In this document: in pieces, positions 27,237-38,458 of the stretch
How the letters are laid out: every line of letters begins with the position of its first letter
Position numbering within the stretch: position 1 is the first letter of the stretch
Source of the DNA: Lachnospiraceae bacterium KM106-2
GTDB taxonomy: Bacteria; Bacillota; Clostridia; Lachnospirales; Lachnospiraceae
Assembly (NCBI GenBank): GCA_009731425.1
Contig: AP018794.1
Location: 558,001 to 622,000 of the forward strand
Reading direction: 5' to 3'
DNA length: 64,000 nucleotides
The notes under the pieces: model-generated
Told to the model about the DNA's origin: nothing
Database searches by the model: none
What the model saw: the letters and a program-made list of their open reading frames with translations, nothing else
Program-made: the position numbers and the translations under genes

Positions 27237-29111
27237 ATGAAGTACGAACAGTTAGCAAAAGACATTTTATCAAATGTTGGTGGCAGCGAAAACGTAGAAG
27301 GCTTGATCCATTGTTATACAAGACTTCGTTTTACGTTGAAAGACCAGACAAAAGCAAACAAGGAAGCAATCGAGAATTTAAAAGGCGTATCAGCGGTTAT
27401 GATCAGCGGAGGACAGTTCCAAGTAGTAATTGGAAATCAGGTATCCGAAGTATATGATGCAGTTGTAAGCGTTGGAAATATTAAAGTAGCGAAAGAAGAT
27501 AATTCTGAAGAAAAAGCAGAAAAGAAAGGTTCTTTCGTTGATGTTATCTCAGGAATCTTCCTTCCTGTTATCGGTACCATGTGTGCCTGTGGTATGATCA
27601 AAGGACTTGTAGCCTTACTCGTATTCTTTGGAGCATTTACAGATAAATCAACAACTTATACAATTCTTCAAGGAATCGGCGATAGTGTATTCTATTACTT
27701 ACCTGTATTCTTAGGATTTACAGCAGCAAAACGTTTTGGTGGAAATCCTTTTACCGGAATGGTAATGGGTGCCTCTATGGTTTATCCAAATATTTTAGCT
27801 TTAGCAACAGCAAAGCCAATCATGACTTTATTTGGCGGAACAATCTTTAAAGCAAGCGCAACAGCAACTTTAGCTGGTATCCCAGTTGTTGCAATGGATT
27901 ACAACAGTACTGTATTCCCAGTTATCATTGCCGTATTCTTTGCAGTGAAATTAGAAAAAGCAATCAATAAGAAGACTCCAGCAGTACTTAAGAGTTTCTT
28001 TGCACCATTTATTACATTACTCATTATGTTACCATTAACATTTATCGTAATCGGACCGATCGTTTCGATCTTAAGTAACTTAGTTGCCAATGGATTACAA
28101 AGTTTCTTTGGATTCAATGTAATTATCGCAAGTATGGTATTCGGTATTGTATGGCAGATCTTGATCATGTTTGGTTTACATGGAATGATCTTCCCACTTA
28201 TCTTTATGAATCTTGGTATGTATGGTTATGATTTTATCTTCCCAGGTGCATTTGCAGCATCCTTTACACAAGTTGCAGCCTGTGTTGCATTAGCAATGTT
28301 AGAAAAGAATGAAGAGAAGAAATCTATTTCCATCTCTTCTGCAATCTCCGCTTTATTTGGTATTACAGAACCAGCGATCTATGGTGTGACATTACCAAAT
28401 AAAAAAGCATTTATCGCTTCTGTGATCAGTAGTGGTATCGGCGGTCTTATCATCGGTATCTTCAATGTAAAAATGTATGTAATGGGTGGTATGGGTATCG
28501 TTGGTATCATCAACTATATCAATCCTAAGACAGGAAGTATCGAAGGAACACCATATGCAGTATTAGCAGCAGTGGTATCTATGGTAATTTGTTTTACGAT
28601 CACTTATATCTGGAACAAAAAACAGCCTACTAAGACAGTTACAATTACAACAGAGAAAAATACAATCTACGCTCCGATCAAAGGTCAAGTAAGACCATTA
28701 GATCAGTGTTCGGATGCAACATTTGCAAGCGGTGTAATGGGACAAGGCGTTATGATCATTCCAGAAGAAGGTGTTGTAAAAGCTCCTTCCAATGGTAGAA
28801 TCGAGACAATTTTCCCAACTGGACATGCAGTGGGAATGACGACAGAAGATGGTATCGAATTATTAATTCATGTTGGATTAGATACGGTAGAATTAAACGG
28901 TAAACATTTTACAGCATTGAAAAAAGATGGAGATACTGTAGTAGCAGGGGAACCAATCATTCAATTCGATATCAGAGGAATCAAGAAAGACGGTTATCGT
29001 ACAGAGACACCAGTCATTATTACGAATGCAGATGATTACAGCAAAGTTACACCAGTATCATTTGATCTTTTAGATGCGATGAAGCCATTAATGAAAGTAG
29101 AAAATAAGTAA
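27237..29111 (+). CDS. bglP: PTS beta-glucoside-type EIIBCA permease
   Basis: A 624-residue fused permease that imports and phosphorylates beta-glucosides. The N-terminal EIIB has LIHCYTRLRFTL with phosphorylated Cys26. The EIIC membrane region (about 110-465) carries ITEPAIYGVTLPNKKAF. The C-terminal EIIA (about 485-624) has IHVGLDTVEL with the phosphorylatable His near 545. ATG 27237 follows TAGGAGAA. The GH1 gene starts 17 bases after it, so imported phospho-sugars are cleaved by the next gene product. Exact sugar preference (cellobiose, salicin, arbutin) is not determined. Confidence 0.94.
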   Translation: MKYEQLAKDILSNVGGSENVEGLIHCYTRLRFTLKDQTKANKEAIENLKGVSAVMISGGQFQVVIGNQVSEVYDAVVSVGNIKVAKEDNSEEKAEKKGSFVDVISGIFLPVIGTMCACGMIKGLVALLVFFGAFTDKSTTYTILQGIGDSVFYYLPVFLGFTAAKRFGGNPFTGMVMGASMVYPNILALATAKPIMTLFGGTIFKASATATLAGIPVVAMDYNSTVFPVIIAVFFAVKLEKAINKKTPAVLKSFFAPFITLLIMLPLTFIVIGPIVSILSNLVANGLQSFFGFNVIIASMVFGIVWQILIMFGLHGMIFPLIFMNLGMYGYDFIFPGAFAASFTQVAACVALAMLEKNEEKKSISISSAISALFGITEPAIYGVTLPNKKAFIASVISSGIGGLIIGIFNVKMYVMGGMGIVGIINYINPKTGSIEGTPYAVLAAVVSMVICFTITYIWNKKQPTKTVTITTEKNTIYAPIKGQVRPLDQCSDATFASGVMGQGVMIIPEEGVVKAPSNGRIETIFPTGHAVGMTTEDGIELLIHVGLDTVELNGKHFTALKKDGDTVVAGEPIIQFDIRGIKKDGYRTETPVIITNADDYSKVTPVSFDLLDAMKPLMKVENK

Positions 29112-29124
29112 GAGGAATAAATAA

Positions 29125-30546
<1,422 letters not shown>

Positions 30547-30550
30547 GATA

Positions 30551-30588
30551 GATGAAAAAGCCCTCATTGCATTGAGGGCTTTTTCATC
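30551..30588. terminator. Intrinsic terminator of the beta-glucoside operon
   Basis: A 16-bp perfect stem (GATGAAAAAGCCCTCA with TGAGGGCTTTTTCATC) contains an A run on one side and a T run on the other. Confidence 0.9.
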
Positions 30589-30679
30589 TGTGGTAAGAGT
30601 TATCTAGCATGGATCAGTATTCGTATTTAGTTATCGATATGGTATAATAGAGAATGAAGAAGGAATGGGAGGTATTTGA

Positions 30680-31960
30680 ATGCGAAAGATTAGAATCATC
30701 ATCGGAATTATATTGCTATCTTGTATTGTGAGCGTATTACCAGCCAAAGCAAGTACATTAAAATCATGTAAGACGCAGACGCAGGCAGCACTCTTGATCC
30801 GTGAGAAGATGAAGAGTCATAGTAAGACGATCACTTTTCTATATCCATACAATAAGTGCAAAGAGTCTATGCTGCTAGGATTGATCAAAGAAGCATCCAA
30901 GCCAACAAAAAATCCGAAAGAGGGCGATTATCTTTATTACTCTCTAGATAAAGTTGGCGCTACGATTAAAAAGTATGGAAAAGATCAAGCAATGATTACA
31001 TATGAGCTGAAGTATCGGACAACGTTAAAAGAAGAGGCGTTAGTCGATCAGCAAGTGAACAAGATTCTAGGTAATCTAAAACTGAAAAATCAAAAAGAAG
31101 AGCAGAAGATAAAGAAGATTTATGATTATATTTGCAGTCATGTCTCCTATGATTCTACTTATCGAAAGTATACTGCATATGATGCATTGATTACGAAGAA
31201 GAGTGTATGCGAAGGTTATGCACTTGCGCTTCAAAGACTCTTATTAGAATCTGGGGTAGAGTGCAGAGTAATGCCTGGTAAGGCGGGAAATGAAAAACAT
31301 ATGTGGAATATCGTGAAAGTAGGGAAGAAGTGGTATAACTTAGATGCTACTACGGATGCAAGAAATCACTCGAGATATTGCTATTTATGCTGCAATGATG
31401 AGTTGATCGGTTATCAAAGGGAAAGCAGTTATTTGACAAAATCATTTAATCAGTCTTATTCGATGTCAAAGATCTGTTATCAAAAATCTTGTATTAACAA
31501 ATTGACCTATTACAATAAAAAATTTACCGCTGCTACGTATCATACGGTAGATGGGAAACGTGATACGATCGGAAAGGATAAGAAGAATTATAAACTGGTA
31601 GTCTATTATCCGGTTAATGATAGCTTATCGAAAGATATCGTTAAAAGTTTAAGCAATCTATCTATCCTTAAGAAGTCTAATATCCGAATGGTGGCCGTAG
31701 AAGTTGGACGGGCATCGAAAGCGAAAGTAACATCATTGAAAAAGAAATGCGGGAAGAAACATGTTTCATTTACTTTTGATCCAACATACAAATCCTATAA
31801 TGAACTATGTACAAACTTTAAGAAAGTAACAGGTACAACCAAAGCATCATTTCCAATCATCATGATAGTTGATCCTAAAAATAAAGTACGCTATCTCACA
31901 ATGGGAGGAGATTCGGTACGATTTGTTAATAAAGCAATGTCACAGTTGAGTGGAAAGTAA
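30680..31960 (+). CDS. Exported transglutaminase-like protein with possible thioredoxin-fold C-terminus
   Basis: The 426-residue protein starts with a signal peptide (about 1-24, ending LPAKAS). A transglutaminase/protease-like core spans about 140-250, with the triad placed as SVCEGYALAL (Cys177), KHMWNIV (His207) and YNLDATTD (Asp222). The last 125 residues (LVVYYPVND, IRMVAVEVGRA, SFPIIMIVDPKNKVRY) have the strand order of a thioredoxin-like fold but no CxxC; this part is inference. Transglutaminase-like proteins of this type in Clostridia often act on cell-surface proteins or peptidoglycan. A TATAAT lies at 30643-30648. It is monocistronic. Confidence 0.85.
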   Translation: MRKIRIIIGIILLSCIVSVLPAKASTLKSCKTQTQAALLIREKMKSHSKTITFLYPYNKCKESMLLGLIKEASKPTKNPKEGDYLYYSLDKVGATIKKYGKDQAMITYELKYRTTLKEEALVDQQVNKILGNLKLKNQKEEQKIKKIYDYICSHVSYDSTYRKYTAYDALITKKSVCEGYALALQRLLLESGVECRVMPGKAGNEKHMWNIVKVGKKWYNLDATTDARNHSRYCYLCCNDELIGYQRESSYLTKSFNQSYSMSKICYQKSCINKLTYYNKKFTAATYHTVDGKRDTIGKDKKNYKLVVYYPVNDSLSKDIVKSLSNLSILKKSNIRMVAVEVGRASKAKVTSLKKKCGKKHVSFTFDPTYKSYNELCTNFKKVTGTTKASFPIIMIVDPKNKVRYLTMGGDSVRFVNKAMSQLSGK

Positions 31961-31965
31961 AGAAA

Positions 31966-32008
31966 AGGCTAAAAGAGAAACTTAGGTTCTCTTTTAGCCT
32001 CTTTTTTG
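31966..32008. terminator. Bidirectional terminator between convergent genes
   Basis: GGCTAAAAGAGAA pairs perfectly with TTCTCTTTTAGCC across a 7-base loop, flanked by A and T runs. Confidence 0.9.
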
Positions 32009-32011
32009 CAT

Positions 32012-32785
32012 TTAAAGATCATATTGGTCCTTGTCCAATTTACGTGTCTGAATTTCATACTCGATTGGAAGGAGCGCCTTCATCGGTGTAAACTTAGAGA
32101 GTTTGCTTAAAATATTAGTGCTCTTAGCAGGGAAGATAACCGGTTTCTTCTGGAAGAGACCGCGTAATCCTTCTGCAGCACATTGCTTTGGTGTGATTGA
32201 AGAAAGGTTAAAATCTGCGCCTGCCACTTGATTAAATTCCGTATCTACGGGTCCGGGACATAAGGCACTTAGATAAATCGGCTTGTTCAGTTTACGCATT
32301 TCATAGTTTACACTCTGAGTCAGGCTAAGAACATAAGCTTTGGTTGCTCCATAAGTCGCCATGATAGGAACTGGAACATGTCCAGCAATACTGGATACAT
32401 TAAGAATATATCCTTTGTTCATGTGAGATGCAAAAAGCTTTGTTAGTACATGAAGTGCAATGACATTTGTCTGGATCATAGAAAGTTCATCTTCTAATGG
32501 AATACGATCGAAGCGACCTGTTTTACCAAAACCGGCATTGTTGATAAGAACACCGATTGGATAAGGCTTACAATCTTCAAAGAGCTTTTGACAGTTTGCT
32601 TCCTCTGATAAGTCGCATTGCTTTAAGATGACAGTAATGTGATATTTAGTTTCTAACTCCTCTTTTAAAGTTTCTAAACGATCTAATCTTCTGGCAACTA
32701 ATATCAGATCCATTTTTTTACGTGCTAGAAGTCTGGCGAATTCTTTGCCGATACCGCTGCTGGCACCTGTAATTAATGCATACAT
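32012..32785 (-). CDS. Short-chain dehydrogenase/reductase
   Basis: A 257-residue NAD(P)-dependent oxidoreductase. It has TGASSGIG at residues 7-14 for cofactor binding, an Arg-Arg pair at about 32-33 that suggests NADP, INNAGFG near 88, NVSSIAG near 133 with the catalytic Ser, and YGATKAY with Tyr and Lys. The C-terminal extension (LSKLSKFTPMKALLPIEYEIQ) is typical of the YqjQ/DltE-like group. The substrate is unknown. Its convergent neighbour shares the terminator. Confidence 0.9.
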   Translation of the reverse strand: MYALITGASSGIGKEFARLLARKKMDLILVARRLDRLETLKEELETKYHITVILKQCDLSEEANCQKLFEDCKPYPIGVLINNAGFGKTGRFDRIPLEDELSMIQTNVIALHVLTKLFASHMNKGYILNVSSIAGHVPVPIMATYGATKAYVLSLTQSVNYEMRKLNKPIYLSALCPGPVDTEFNQVAGADFNLSSITPKQCAAEGLRGLFQKKPVIFPAKSTNILSKLSKFTPMKALLPIEYEIQTRKLDKDQYDL

Positions 32786-32906
32786 GGTTGATCCCTCTTT
32801 TTCCTTATTTTATCGTAATTATATCATATTATGAAAAAATTAGTAGTAGAAGTATAGAAAAAGATTTAATGGATAATATAGGTAAATATAGAAAGGAGAC
32901 CCACCT

Positions 32907-34091
32907 ATGCATATACAAGAAGGTATGGAAAAGAAATTGTTAGAGAGATATCTGCATACGCTCGATCAGGTATCATTTACGCTTACTCTATGGGATGGAG
33001 ACGAGATAAGAGTTGGAGAAGAACCGAAATTTCATGCGACGATCAAAGAAGCGTTTGATATGGGGAATCTAATGAAGAGTACGTCTCTAACTTTTGGAGA
33101 GGCCTATATGGATGGCAAGATTGAAATCGATGGTGATCTGTTTCTGGCAATGGATGAGATGATGAAAGCATTGAAATATTTTCATACGAAGCCATCTTAT
33201 CTTCCACACATCTATCATCGAAAGCATAACGAAAAGGAACAAAAGGAAGATATCAGCAGCCATTATGATATTGGAAATGATTTTTACTCGCTTTGGTTAG
33301 ATGAGTCATTATCATATTCCTGTGGGTATTTTGAAAAAGATAGCGATACTCTTTATGACGCTCAGATGAATAAGATTCATCACTTGTTGAAAAAGTTGCA
33401 ATTAAAGCCTGGCATGTCATTATTAGATATTGGTTGTGGATGGGGTCAGCTTCTAATAGAAGCGGCAAAACTGTACCATGTGACAGGCGTTGGTATTACA
33501 TTGAGTGAAGAGCAATATGAGGCTTTTGAGAAGAGGATCAAGGAAGAGAAGGTGGAAGATTACCTATCCGTACAATTACTGGATTATGAGAAGCTAGATC
33601 AGACCGGATGGGTATTTGATCGGGTAATCTCTGTTGGAATGATCGAGCATGTCGGAAGAGAACACTATCCACTCTTCTTTAAGCAGGTGGATCACGTATT
33701 GAAAGAAGAAGGAATCTTTGTTCTTCATTATATCTCCGCCATGAAAGAGACAAAGGGAGATGCCTGGATCAGAAAATATATCTTTCCAGGAGGAGTGATC
33801 CCAAGTTTGCGGGAAATTGTATGGCAGATCGGAGAAATGGGGTATCATATTACTGATATTGAGAGCTTACGGCTCCATTACTATAAGACGTTATTATGCT
33901 GGTATCATAATTTTAATGAACATCGAGATGAAGTGGCTAAGAAATTTGATGAGCGATTTTTACGAATGTGGCAGTTATACTTGGCAACCTGTGCAGCATC
34001 ATTTCATAATGGAAATATTGATCTTCATCAGATTGTAATGACTAAGGGTATCGTTAATGAATTACCACTCACGAGGGAGTATCTTTATTGA
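32907..34091 (+). CDS. cfa: Cyclopropane-fatty-acyl-phospholipid synthase
   Basis: The 394-residue SAM-dependent enzyme transfers a methylene group to double bonds of membrane phospholipid acyl chains, usually on entry into stationary phase or under acid stress. The N-terminal lipid-binding part has FGEAYMDGKIEIDGDL. The methyltransferase part has HYDIGNDFYSLWLDESLSYSCGY in two adjoining blocks, SLLDIGCGWGQL at 171-182, and SVGMIEHVG. The bicarbonate-site region near YIFPGGVIPS is present. GAAAGGAG precedes ATG 32907. It stands alone. Confidence 0.94.
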   Translation: MHIQEGMEKKLLERYLHTLDQVSFTLTLWDGDEIRVGEEPKFHATIKEAFDMGNLMKSTSLTFGEAYMDGKIEIDGDLFLAMDEMMKALKYFHTKPSYLPHIYHRKHNEKEQKEDISSHYDIGNDFYSLWLDESLSYSCGYFEKDSDTLYDAQMNKIHHLLKKLQLKPGMSLLDIGCGWGQLLIEAAKLYHVTGVGITLSEEQYEAFEKRIKEEKVEDYLSVQLLDYEKLDQTGWVFDRVISVGMIEHVGREHYPLFFKQVDHVLKEEGIFVLHYISAMKETKGDAWIRKYIFPGGVIPSLREIVWQIGEMGYHITDIESLRLHYYKTLLCWYHNFNEHRDEVAKKFDERFLRMWQLYLATCAASFHNGNIDLHQIVMTKGIVNELPLTREYLY

Positions 34092-34108
34092 TAAATATTA
34101 GAATAGAA

Positions 34109-34146
34109 TGCTGGTGTAAGGGGAGCTTACATCAGCAATTTTTTTG
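34109..34146 (+). terminator. Intrinsic terminator of cfa
   Basis: TGCTGGTGTAAG pairs with CTTACATCAGCA (one G-U) and is followed by a T run. Confidence 0.88.
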
Positions 34147-34299
34147 ATTTGCGCGAACATCGAGCTAAATGACGAAATTTAACATATTAAGATAAAATAT
34201 GTAATTACATAAAATATTTTAAGAAATTTATGCCAAAAAGTGAAAAAAATGACACAACGTGTTATAATGAGTTGGAAAATTTAATTATGAGGTGAAATT

Positions 34300-36303
34300 A
34301 TGGAAACAAAGAAAGGCAAAGTTAGAAGTATCAAGGTAAAATTACTTATGGGTATTTTACCAGCTATCATAGTTACTTTACTAGCTATTATATTAGTAGT
34401 ATCTAACATGACACACTCTAGCTTGATGAAAAAAACCAATTCATTAGTAAAAGCAGAGACAGAGTCAGCAGTAAATGAAATCTCAGGCTGGTTACAAACG
34501 AGTACATCGGCAATGGATACAATTGCTACAACCATTAATAAAAATGGAATGAACGAAAAAGAAATGCGTACATACTTAAAAAACATTCTAAATACAAATG
34601 ATTCATTCCCTGATGGTGCTTATATTGCAGTTGAAGATGGAACATTGATCGATGGTACCGGCTGGGATCCGGGAGATGGATTAACGGATACAGATTGGTA
34701 TAAACAAGGACAAAGTTCTGATACATTTGTATTCGGAACTCCTTATGTAGATGATCTGACTAAAGAATATGTTGTAACAGCAGTAAAAAAATTACAAATC
34801 TATGAAGGTAAGACATCTACATTTGCAGCAGATATTAAATTAAAGTCTATGACTGAATTGATCAAGAAGATCACAGTTGCAGGCAGTGGTGATGCGTTTA
34901 TCATCGATGCGACTGATGGAAGTATCTTAGGTGCAAAGGATAAAAAGATCGTTGGTAAGACAGCGAAAAAGATTAAAGATACTTACTATAAGAATGTATA
35001 TGATAGCATTAAAGCTAAAAATACAAAACAACGTTCTTTCACAGCACAGAACGGAAAGAGTTATTTTACAGATATCGAATTGATCCCAGGAACAAGCTGG
35101 TATGTAGTCGGCAGAGTACAAGAGTCTGTTATTTTTAAAGATGTAACCTCTCTTCAGACATTCCTTTGGATCTTTGGAGTTATTGCAATTATTTTGATCG
35201 CTGTTGTTATTGAACGTTTGGTTCATCGTATGATCAAACCGATTAAATCAATGACAAACTCTATTGTTGCAGTTTCGAGTGGAGATTTTACAGAAGATAT
35301 CGTAATTAAAGGAAATGATGAGATCGCAATCATGGGACACAGCTTGAAAGATTATGTTCTAAAGATGCGCGAAGTGATCTCTGCCTTAGCAGGAATTGCA
35401 AACGAATTGAATACGAAAGCAGGACATACCGGAGAGTTATCGAAAGAATTACATGAATCAGCAGGAATACAATCCACTTCTATGGCCGAACTTAGTAAGA
35501 CGGTTGAAGAATTAGTAAACGCGATCAATGAAATTGCTGAAAATGCAACTTCATTAGCGCAAATTGTTGCAGATACCAGTGCAGATGGAGAATCCGTTGT
35601 AGCTGATATGAAAGTGACAAAAGAGGCAGTACAACAGGGCCGTAGTGATATGGGTAATGTTAACCAGGCTATGAACCGTATTCAGAATTCTATGGGTGTG
35701 TTAGAACAGTCTATTGGTGAAGTAGGAGAAAAAGCAGTTAAGATCGATGAGATCACTAATGTGATCAGTAATATTGCCGATGAGACTAACTTACTTGCTT
35801 TAAATGCCAATATTGAAGCAGCAAGAGCTGGAGAAGCCGGTAAAGGTTTTGCGGTAGTAGCAAATCAGATCAAGTCATTAGCAGATACTTCTGCAGATGC
35901 AGCAGCAGAAATTTCAGAACTCATTAGTGCAGTATCTACTTCAATCAATTCCACGGTAACGCAGAGTCAGAATAACATGGAAGAGATTAAAGATAGTGTT
36001 GGATTCGTTGATAAAGCCTCTACAACATTTGATGAGATCTATCATAGCATTAACAAGACAAATGATACCATTAATCATATGATAGCAAAAGTCAAAGAAG
36101 TAGATGAGGTTGCTGTATCTGTTGCAGCAATCACAGAAGAGCAATCAGCAAGTGCAGAAGAAATTGAAGCAACATCAGAGCAAATTACAAATCTTGCTCA
36201 GACAGTTACGGATAATTCAGAAGCAGTTGAGAATAACGCTCATGAATTTATGAATGATTCGGACCGTCTTGCAAAACAAATTGCTATTTTTAAAGTTAAA
36301 TAG
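34300..36303 (+). CDS. Methyl-accepting chemotaxis protein with Cache sensor
   Basis: A 667-residue chemoreceptor. Membrane segment 1 lies near residues 12-34 ([20 protein letters not shown]). A dCache-type extracellular domain follows ([19 protein letters not shown], and [19 protein letters not shown]). Membrane segment 2 is [20 protein letters not shown] near 285-306, followed by a HAMP domain. The signalling tip reads [20 protein letters not shown]. The GTGWDPxxR-like pocket region suggests a small amine or amino-acid ligand, but this is uncertain. GAGGTGAAAT precedes the ATG. A TATAAT at 34262-34267 may be its -10. Confidence 0.93.
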   Translation: METKKGKVRSIKVKLLMGILPAIIVTLLAIILVVSNMTHSSLMKKTNSLVKAETESAVNEISGWLQTSTSAMDTIATTINKNGMNEKEMRTYLKNILNTNDSFPDGAYIAVEDGTLIDGTGWDPGDGLTDTDWYKQGQSSDTFVFGTPYVDDLTKEYVVTAVKKLQIYEGKTSTFAADIKLKSMTELIKKITVAGSGDAFIIDATDGSILGAKDKKIVGKTAKKIKDTYYKNVYDSIKAKNTKQRSFTAQNGKSYFTDIELIPGTSWYVVGRVQESVIFKDVTSLQTFLWIFGVIAIILIAVVIERLVHRMIKPIKSMTNSIVAVSSGDFTEDIVIKGNDEIAIMGHSLKDYVLKMREVISALAGIANELNTKAGHTGELSKELHESAGIQSTSMAELSKTVEELVNAINEIAENATSLAQIVADTSADGESVVADMKVTKEAVQQGRSDMGNVNQAMNRIQNSMGVLEQSIGEVGEKAVKIDEITNVISNIADETNLLALNANIEAARAGEAGKGFAVVANQIKSLADTSADAAAEISELISAVSTSINSTVTQSQNNMEEIKDSVGFVDKASTTFDEIYHSINKTNDTINHMIAKVKEVDEVAVSVAAITEEQSASAEEIEATSEQITNLAQTVTDNSEAVENNAHEFMNDSDRLAKQIAIFKVK

Positions 36304-36316
36304 AAGATGTACAAAG

Positions 36317-36355
36317 AGACCACTCTATGGGAAAACCATAGGGTGGTCTTTTTTT
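36317..36355 (+). terminator. Intrinsic terminator of the chemoreceptor
   Basis: A 14-bp stem (AGACCACTCTATGG with CCATAGGGTGGTCT) is followed by seven T residues. Confidence 0.9.
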
Positions 36356-36416
36356 GAGTTATGGGAAGAGAGAGATCTTCTTCTTTAGAAAAAATACAAA
36401 ATTTACAAATACCATA

Positions 36417-36445
36417 TTGACATATAATATTATACGGCGTATAGT
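36417..36445 (+). promoter_or_regulatory. Strong sigma-A promoter of the PadR envelope operon
   Basis: A perfect TTGACA (36417-36422), a 17-base spacer and TATAGT (36440-36445) lie 83 bases before padR. Confidence 0.8.
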
Positions 36446-36448
36446 ATT
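36426..36448. promoter_or_regulatory. Candidate PadR operator, 23-bp inverted repeat
   Basis: AATATTATACG and CGTATAGTATT flank a single central G, with 10 of 11 positions complementary. The repeat covers the spacer and -10 of the promoter, so a bound repressor would block RNA polymerase. Its position before padR suggests autoregulation. Confidence 0.6.
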
Positions 36449-36527
36449 GGTATCAAAACAATATGTTAATGCATATAATATTACAAAGTGAATAAGATTA
36501 AATAGTTCAATAGAGGAGTGTGATTGA

Positions 36528-36845
36528 ATGGTATTTAACACGGGCGCAGCTTTATTAGACGCAATTGTATTGGCAGTTGTATCAAAAGACAAAGAAGGAA
36601 CTTATGGATATAAGATTACTCAAGATGTTAGATCTGCAATTGATATTTCAGAATCAACGCTGTATCCTGTACTTAGAAGGCTTCTGAAAGATAATTGCTT
36701 AGAAGTATACGATATGGAATTTGGGGGCCGCAATAGACGCTACTACAAAGTGACAGATAAGGGAATGGCCCAGTTGAGGCTATATCATGAAGAGTGGAAG
36801 ATTTATACTTCCAAATTGAATGAGATCTTTGCGGAGGTGAGGTAA
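36528..36845 (+). CDS. PadR-family transcriptional regulator
   Basis: The 105-residue protein is a winged-helix regulator of the small PadR type. TYGYKITQDVRSAIDISESTL and LYPVLRRLLKDNCLEVY form the DNA-binding domain, GGRNRRYYKVTDKG the wing, and the C-terminal helix the dimer interface. These repressors usually control an adjacent membrane-protein operon and respond to ligands or envelope stress. AGAGGAG precedes the ATG. The DUF1700 gene begins one base after its stop codon, so the four genes form an operon. Confidence 0.93.
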   Translation: MVFNTGAALLDAIVLAVVSKDKEGTYGYKITQDVRSAIDISESTLYPVLRRLLKDNCLEVYDMEFGGRNRRYYKVTDKGMAQLRLYHEEWKIYTSKLNEIFAEVR

Positions 36846-36846
36846 G

Positions 36847-37581
36847 ATGACTAAACGAGAGTATATAGAGGAGTTAAGAAGGTTATTAGGTGATATCCCT
36901 AAAACTGAACTTGATGAAGCACTGTTATATTATGAAAATTATTTTGAGGACGCGGGAGAAGAGAATGAGCAACATGTAATTCAATCACTTGGATCACCAA
37001 GTCATGTTGCAGATATGATTCGATCTAATGTATTTGGAACAGCAGATGAAAGTAAAGAAGAATATACCGATAGCGGTTATCATAATCGAGAATTTCAAGA
37101 ATATTACGAAGTAAGCCGTAATGATGGGGAAGAATCGAATCAAGAGCAGGAACGGAAAGATTACCAAAGAAAATATGGTCCTTATGGATCGGAAAATAAG
37201 AATCCTGTGAAGTGGATACTGATCGGATTGATCTGTATTATTTGTTTCCCGGTGATCGGAGGAGTGGCAGCAGGTATCTTTGGTGCAATCTTTGGAATCA
37301 TAGCAGGTGTGATCGGTATCGGGATTGGTGGCCTGGCAGGAGGCGTTGGAATGGTGATTGGCGGAATTGCATTATTAATAGTTGGTTTTGCCAATGTGGC
37401 ATTAGTTCCATTTTCAGCACTCTTTACCATTGGAGTAGGATGCTTGTTACTTGGCGGCGGACTTCTGATCTTTGCACTTGGCTTATTGATCTTTAGAAAG
37501 CTTGTTCCAGCTGCATATCATTGGATTATTAATATTTTCAGCAGACTATATCACAGCATAAGAGGGAGGGTATCAGCATGA
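36847..37581 (+). CDS. DUF1700/HAAS-domain membrane protein
   Basis: The 244-residue protein begins with the cytosolic HAAS-type domain (KREYIEELRRLLGDIP, then YYENYFEDAGEE and SLGSPSHVADMI). A charged linker follows, and then several Gly-rich membrane helices from about residue 123 (WILIGLICIICFPVIGGVAAG, then GIIAGVIGIGIGGLAGGVG). Such genes typically follow padR and precede DUF4097 genes. The cellular role is not established; a membrane sensor or envelope-stress partner is plausible. Its TGA overlaps the next ATG by four bases. Confidence 0.88.
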   Translation: MTKREYIEELRRLLGDIPKTELDEALLYYENYFEDAGEENEQHVIQSLGSPSHVADMIRSNVFGTADESKEEYTDSGYHNREFQEYYEVSRNDGEESNQEQERKDYQRKYGPYGSENKNPVKWILIGLICIICFPVIGGVAAGIFGAIFGIIAGVIGIGIGGLAGGVGMVIGGIALLIVGFANVALVPFSALFTIGVGCLLLGGGLLIFALGLLIFRKLVPAAYHWIINIFSRLYHSIRGRVSA

Positions 37582-38438
37582 GACTATTTCAGAAAATAAT
37601 AACTATATTGGGAACACTATTAGTTATCATCGGAATTGTAATTGTAGTTGTAGCGGTATCCTGCGGCGGTCATTTGCTCGAACAAGAAGAGGATAATAAG
37701 AATTTTACCACCGTGAGTATGGAAGATTTAGAAAGCACCAATAAGATTTCTAGTATCCGTGTAGATGGAGAGTCTGACAAAGTACAATTTGAGTATGGTG
37801 ATGAATTTAAGGTAGTTGCAGATAAAGTTGATAAAGATAAATTTAAGGTAGCGAATGAGAATGGAACATTAGTGGTTGAGGATAAAACAAGAAACGGACA
37901 TAAATTTTTAGGCATGGATATTACTTTCTTTAATTTTCATTTTAATAATAAAGCGGCTAAGATCGTGATTACAATACCTAAGGATTTTGTTAGTGATACA
38001 ACAGAGATTCATTTAAATGCAGGTGAAGTGTCGGGAGAGAGTTTACAGACGAACCATTTGATACTGAAATTGAATGCAGGATCCATTGATCTTGATCAAT
38101 TAGTTGTCAAGGAAGATGGCAAGATAACAGTAAATGGTGGAAGCATTGATATGGATGACTTTAATGGCAATAATATGGATATCGCACTGAATGCAGGTAG
38201 TGTTGAAGTATCCGGAAAGTTCTCTGGAAATAATCGAGTTGAATGTAATGCTGGAAGTGCTGAGCTTAATGTAAACGGAAGTTACGATGATTATTACTTT
38301 AAGTATGATGTATCGGCTGGTAATGTCGAGATCGATGGAGAGTCTTATCATAAAGATGGAAAGATAAATAGTGATAAGAAAGATGGATTTGATTTAGATT
38401 GTAGCGTTGGTAGTATTGACGTAGATTTTGATCATTAA
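37578..38438 (+). CDS. DUF4097 beta-helix-type membrane-anchored protein
   Basis: The 286-residue protein has one N-terminal membrane helix (IITILGTLLVIIGIVIVVVA) and a long extracytoplasmic segment made of repeating short strands: NAGEVSGESLQTN, LNAGSIDLDQ, NGGSIDMDDF, LNAGSVEVSG and NAGSAELNVNG. This is the pattern of DUF4097/LiaG-like proteins associated with envelope-stress loci. The start ATG overlaps the DUF1700 stop, implying coupled translation. Function in detail is unknown. Confidence 0.88.
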   Translation: MRLFQKIITILGTLLVIIGIVIVVVAVSCGGHLLEQEEDNKNFTTVSMEDLESTNKISSIRVDGESDKVQFEYGDEFKVVADKVDKDKFKVANENGTLVVEDKTRNGHKFLGMDITFFNFHFNNKAAKIVITIPKDFVSDTTEIHLNAGEVSGESLQTNHLILKLNAGSIDLDQLVVKEDGKITVNGGSIDMDDFNGNNMDIALNAGSVEVSGKFSGNNRVECNAGSAELNVNGSYDDYYFKYDVSAGNVEIDGESYHKDGKINSDKKDGFDLDCSVGSIDVDFDH

Positions 38439-38458
38439 TATTAGAAAGGATGAGAAGT

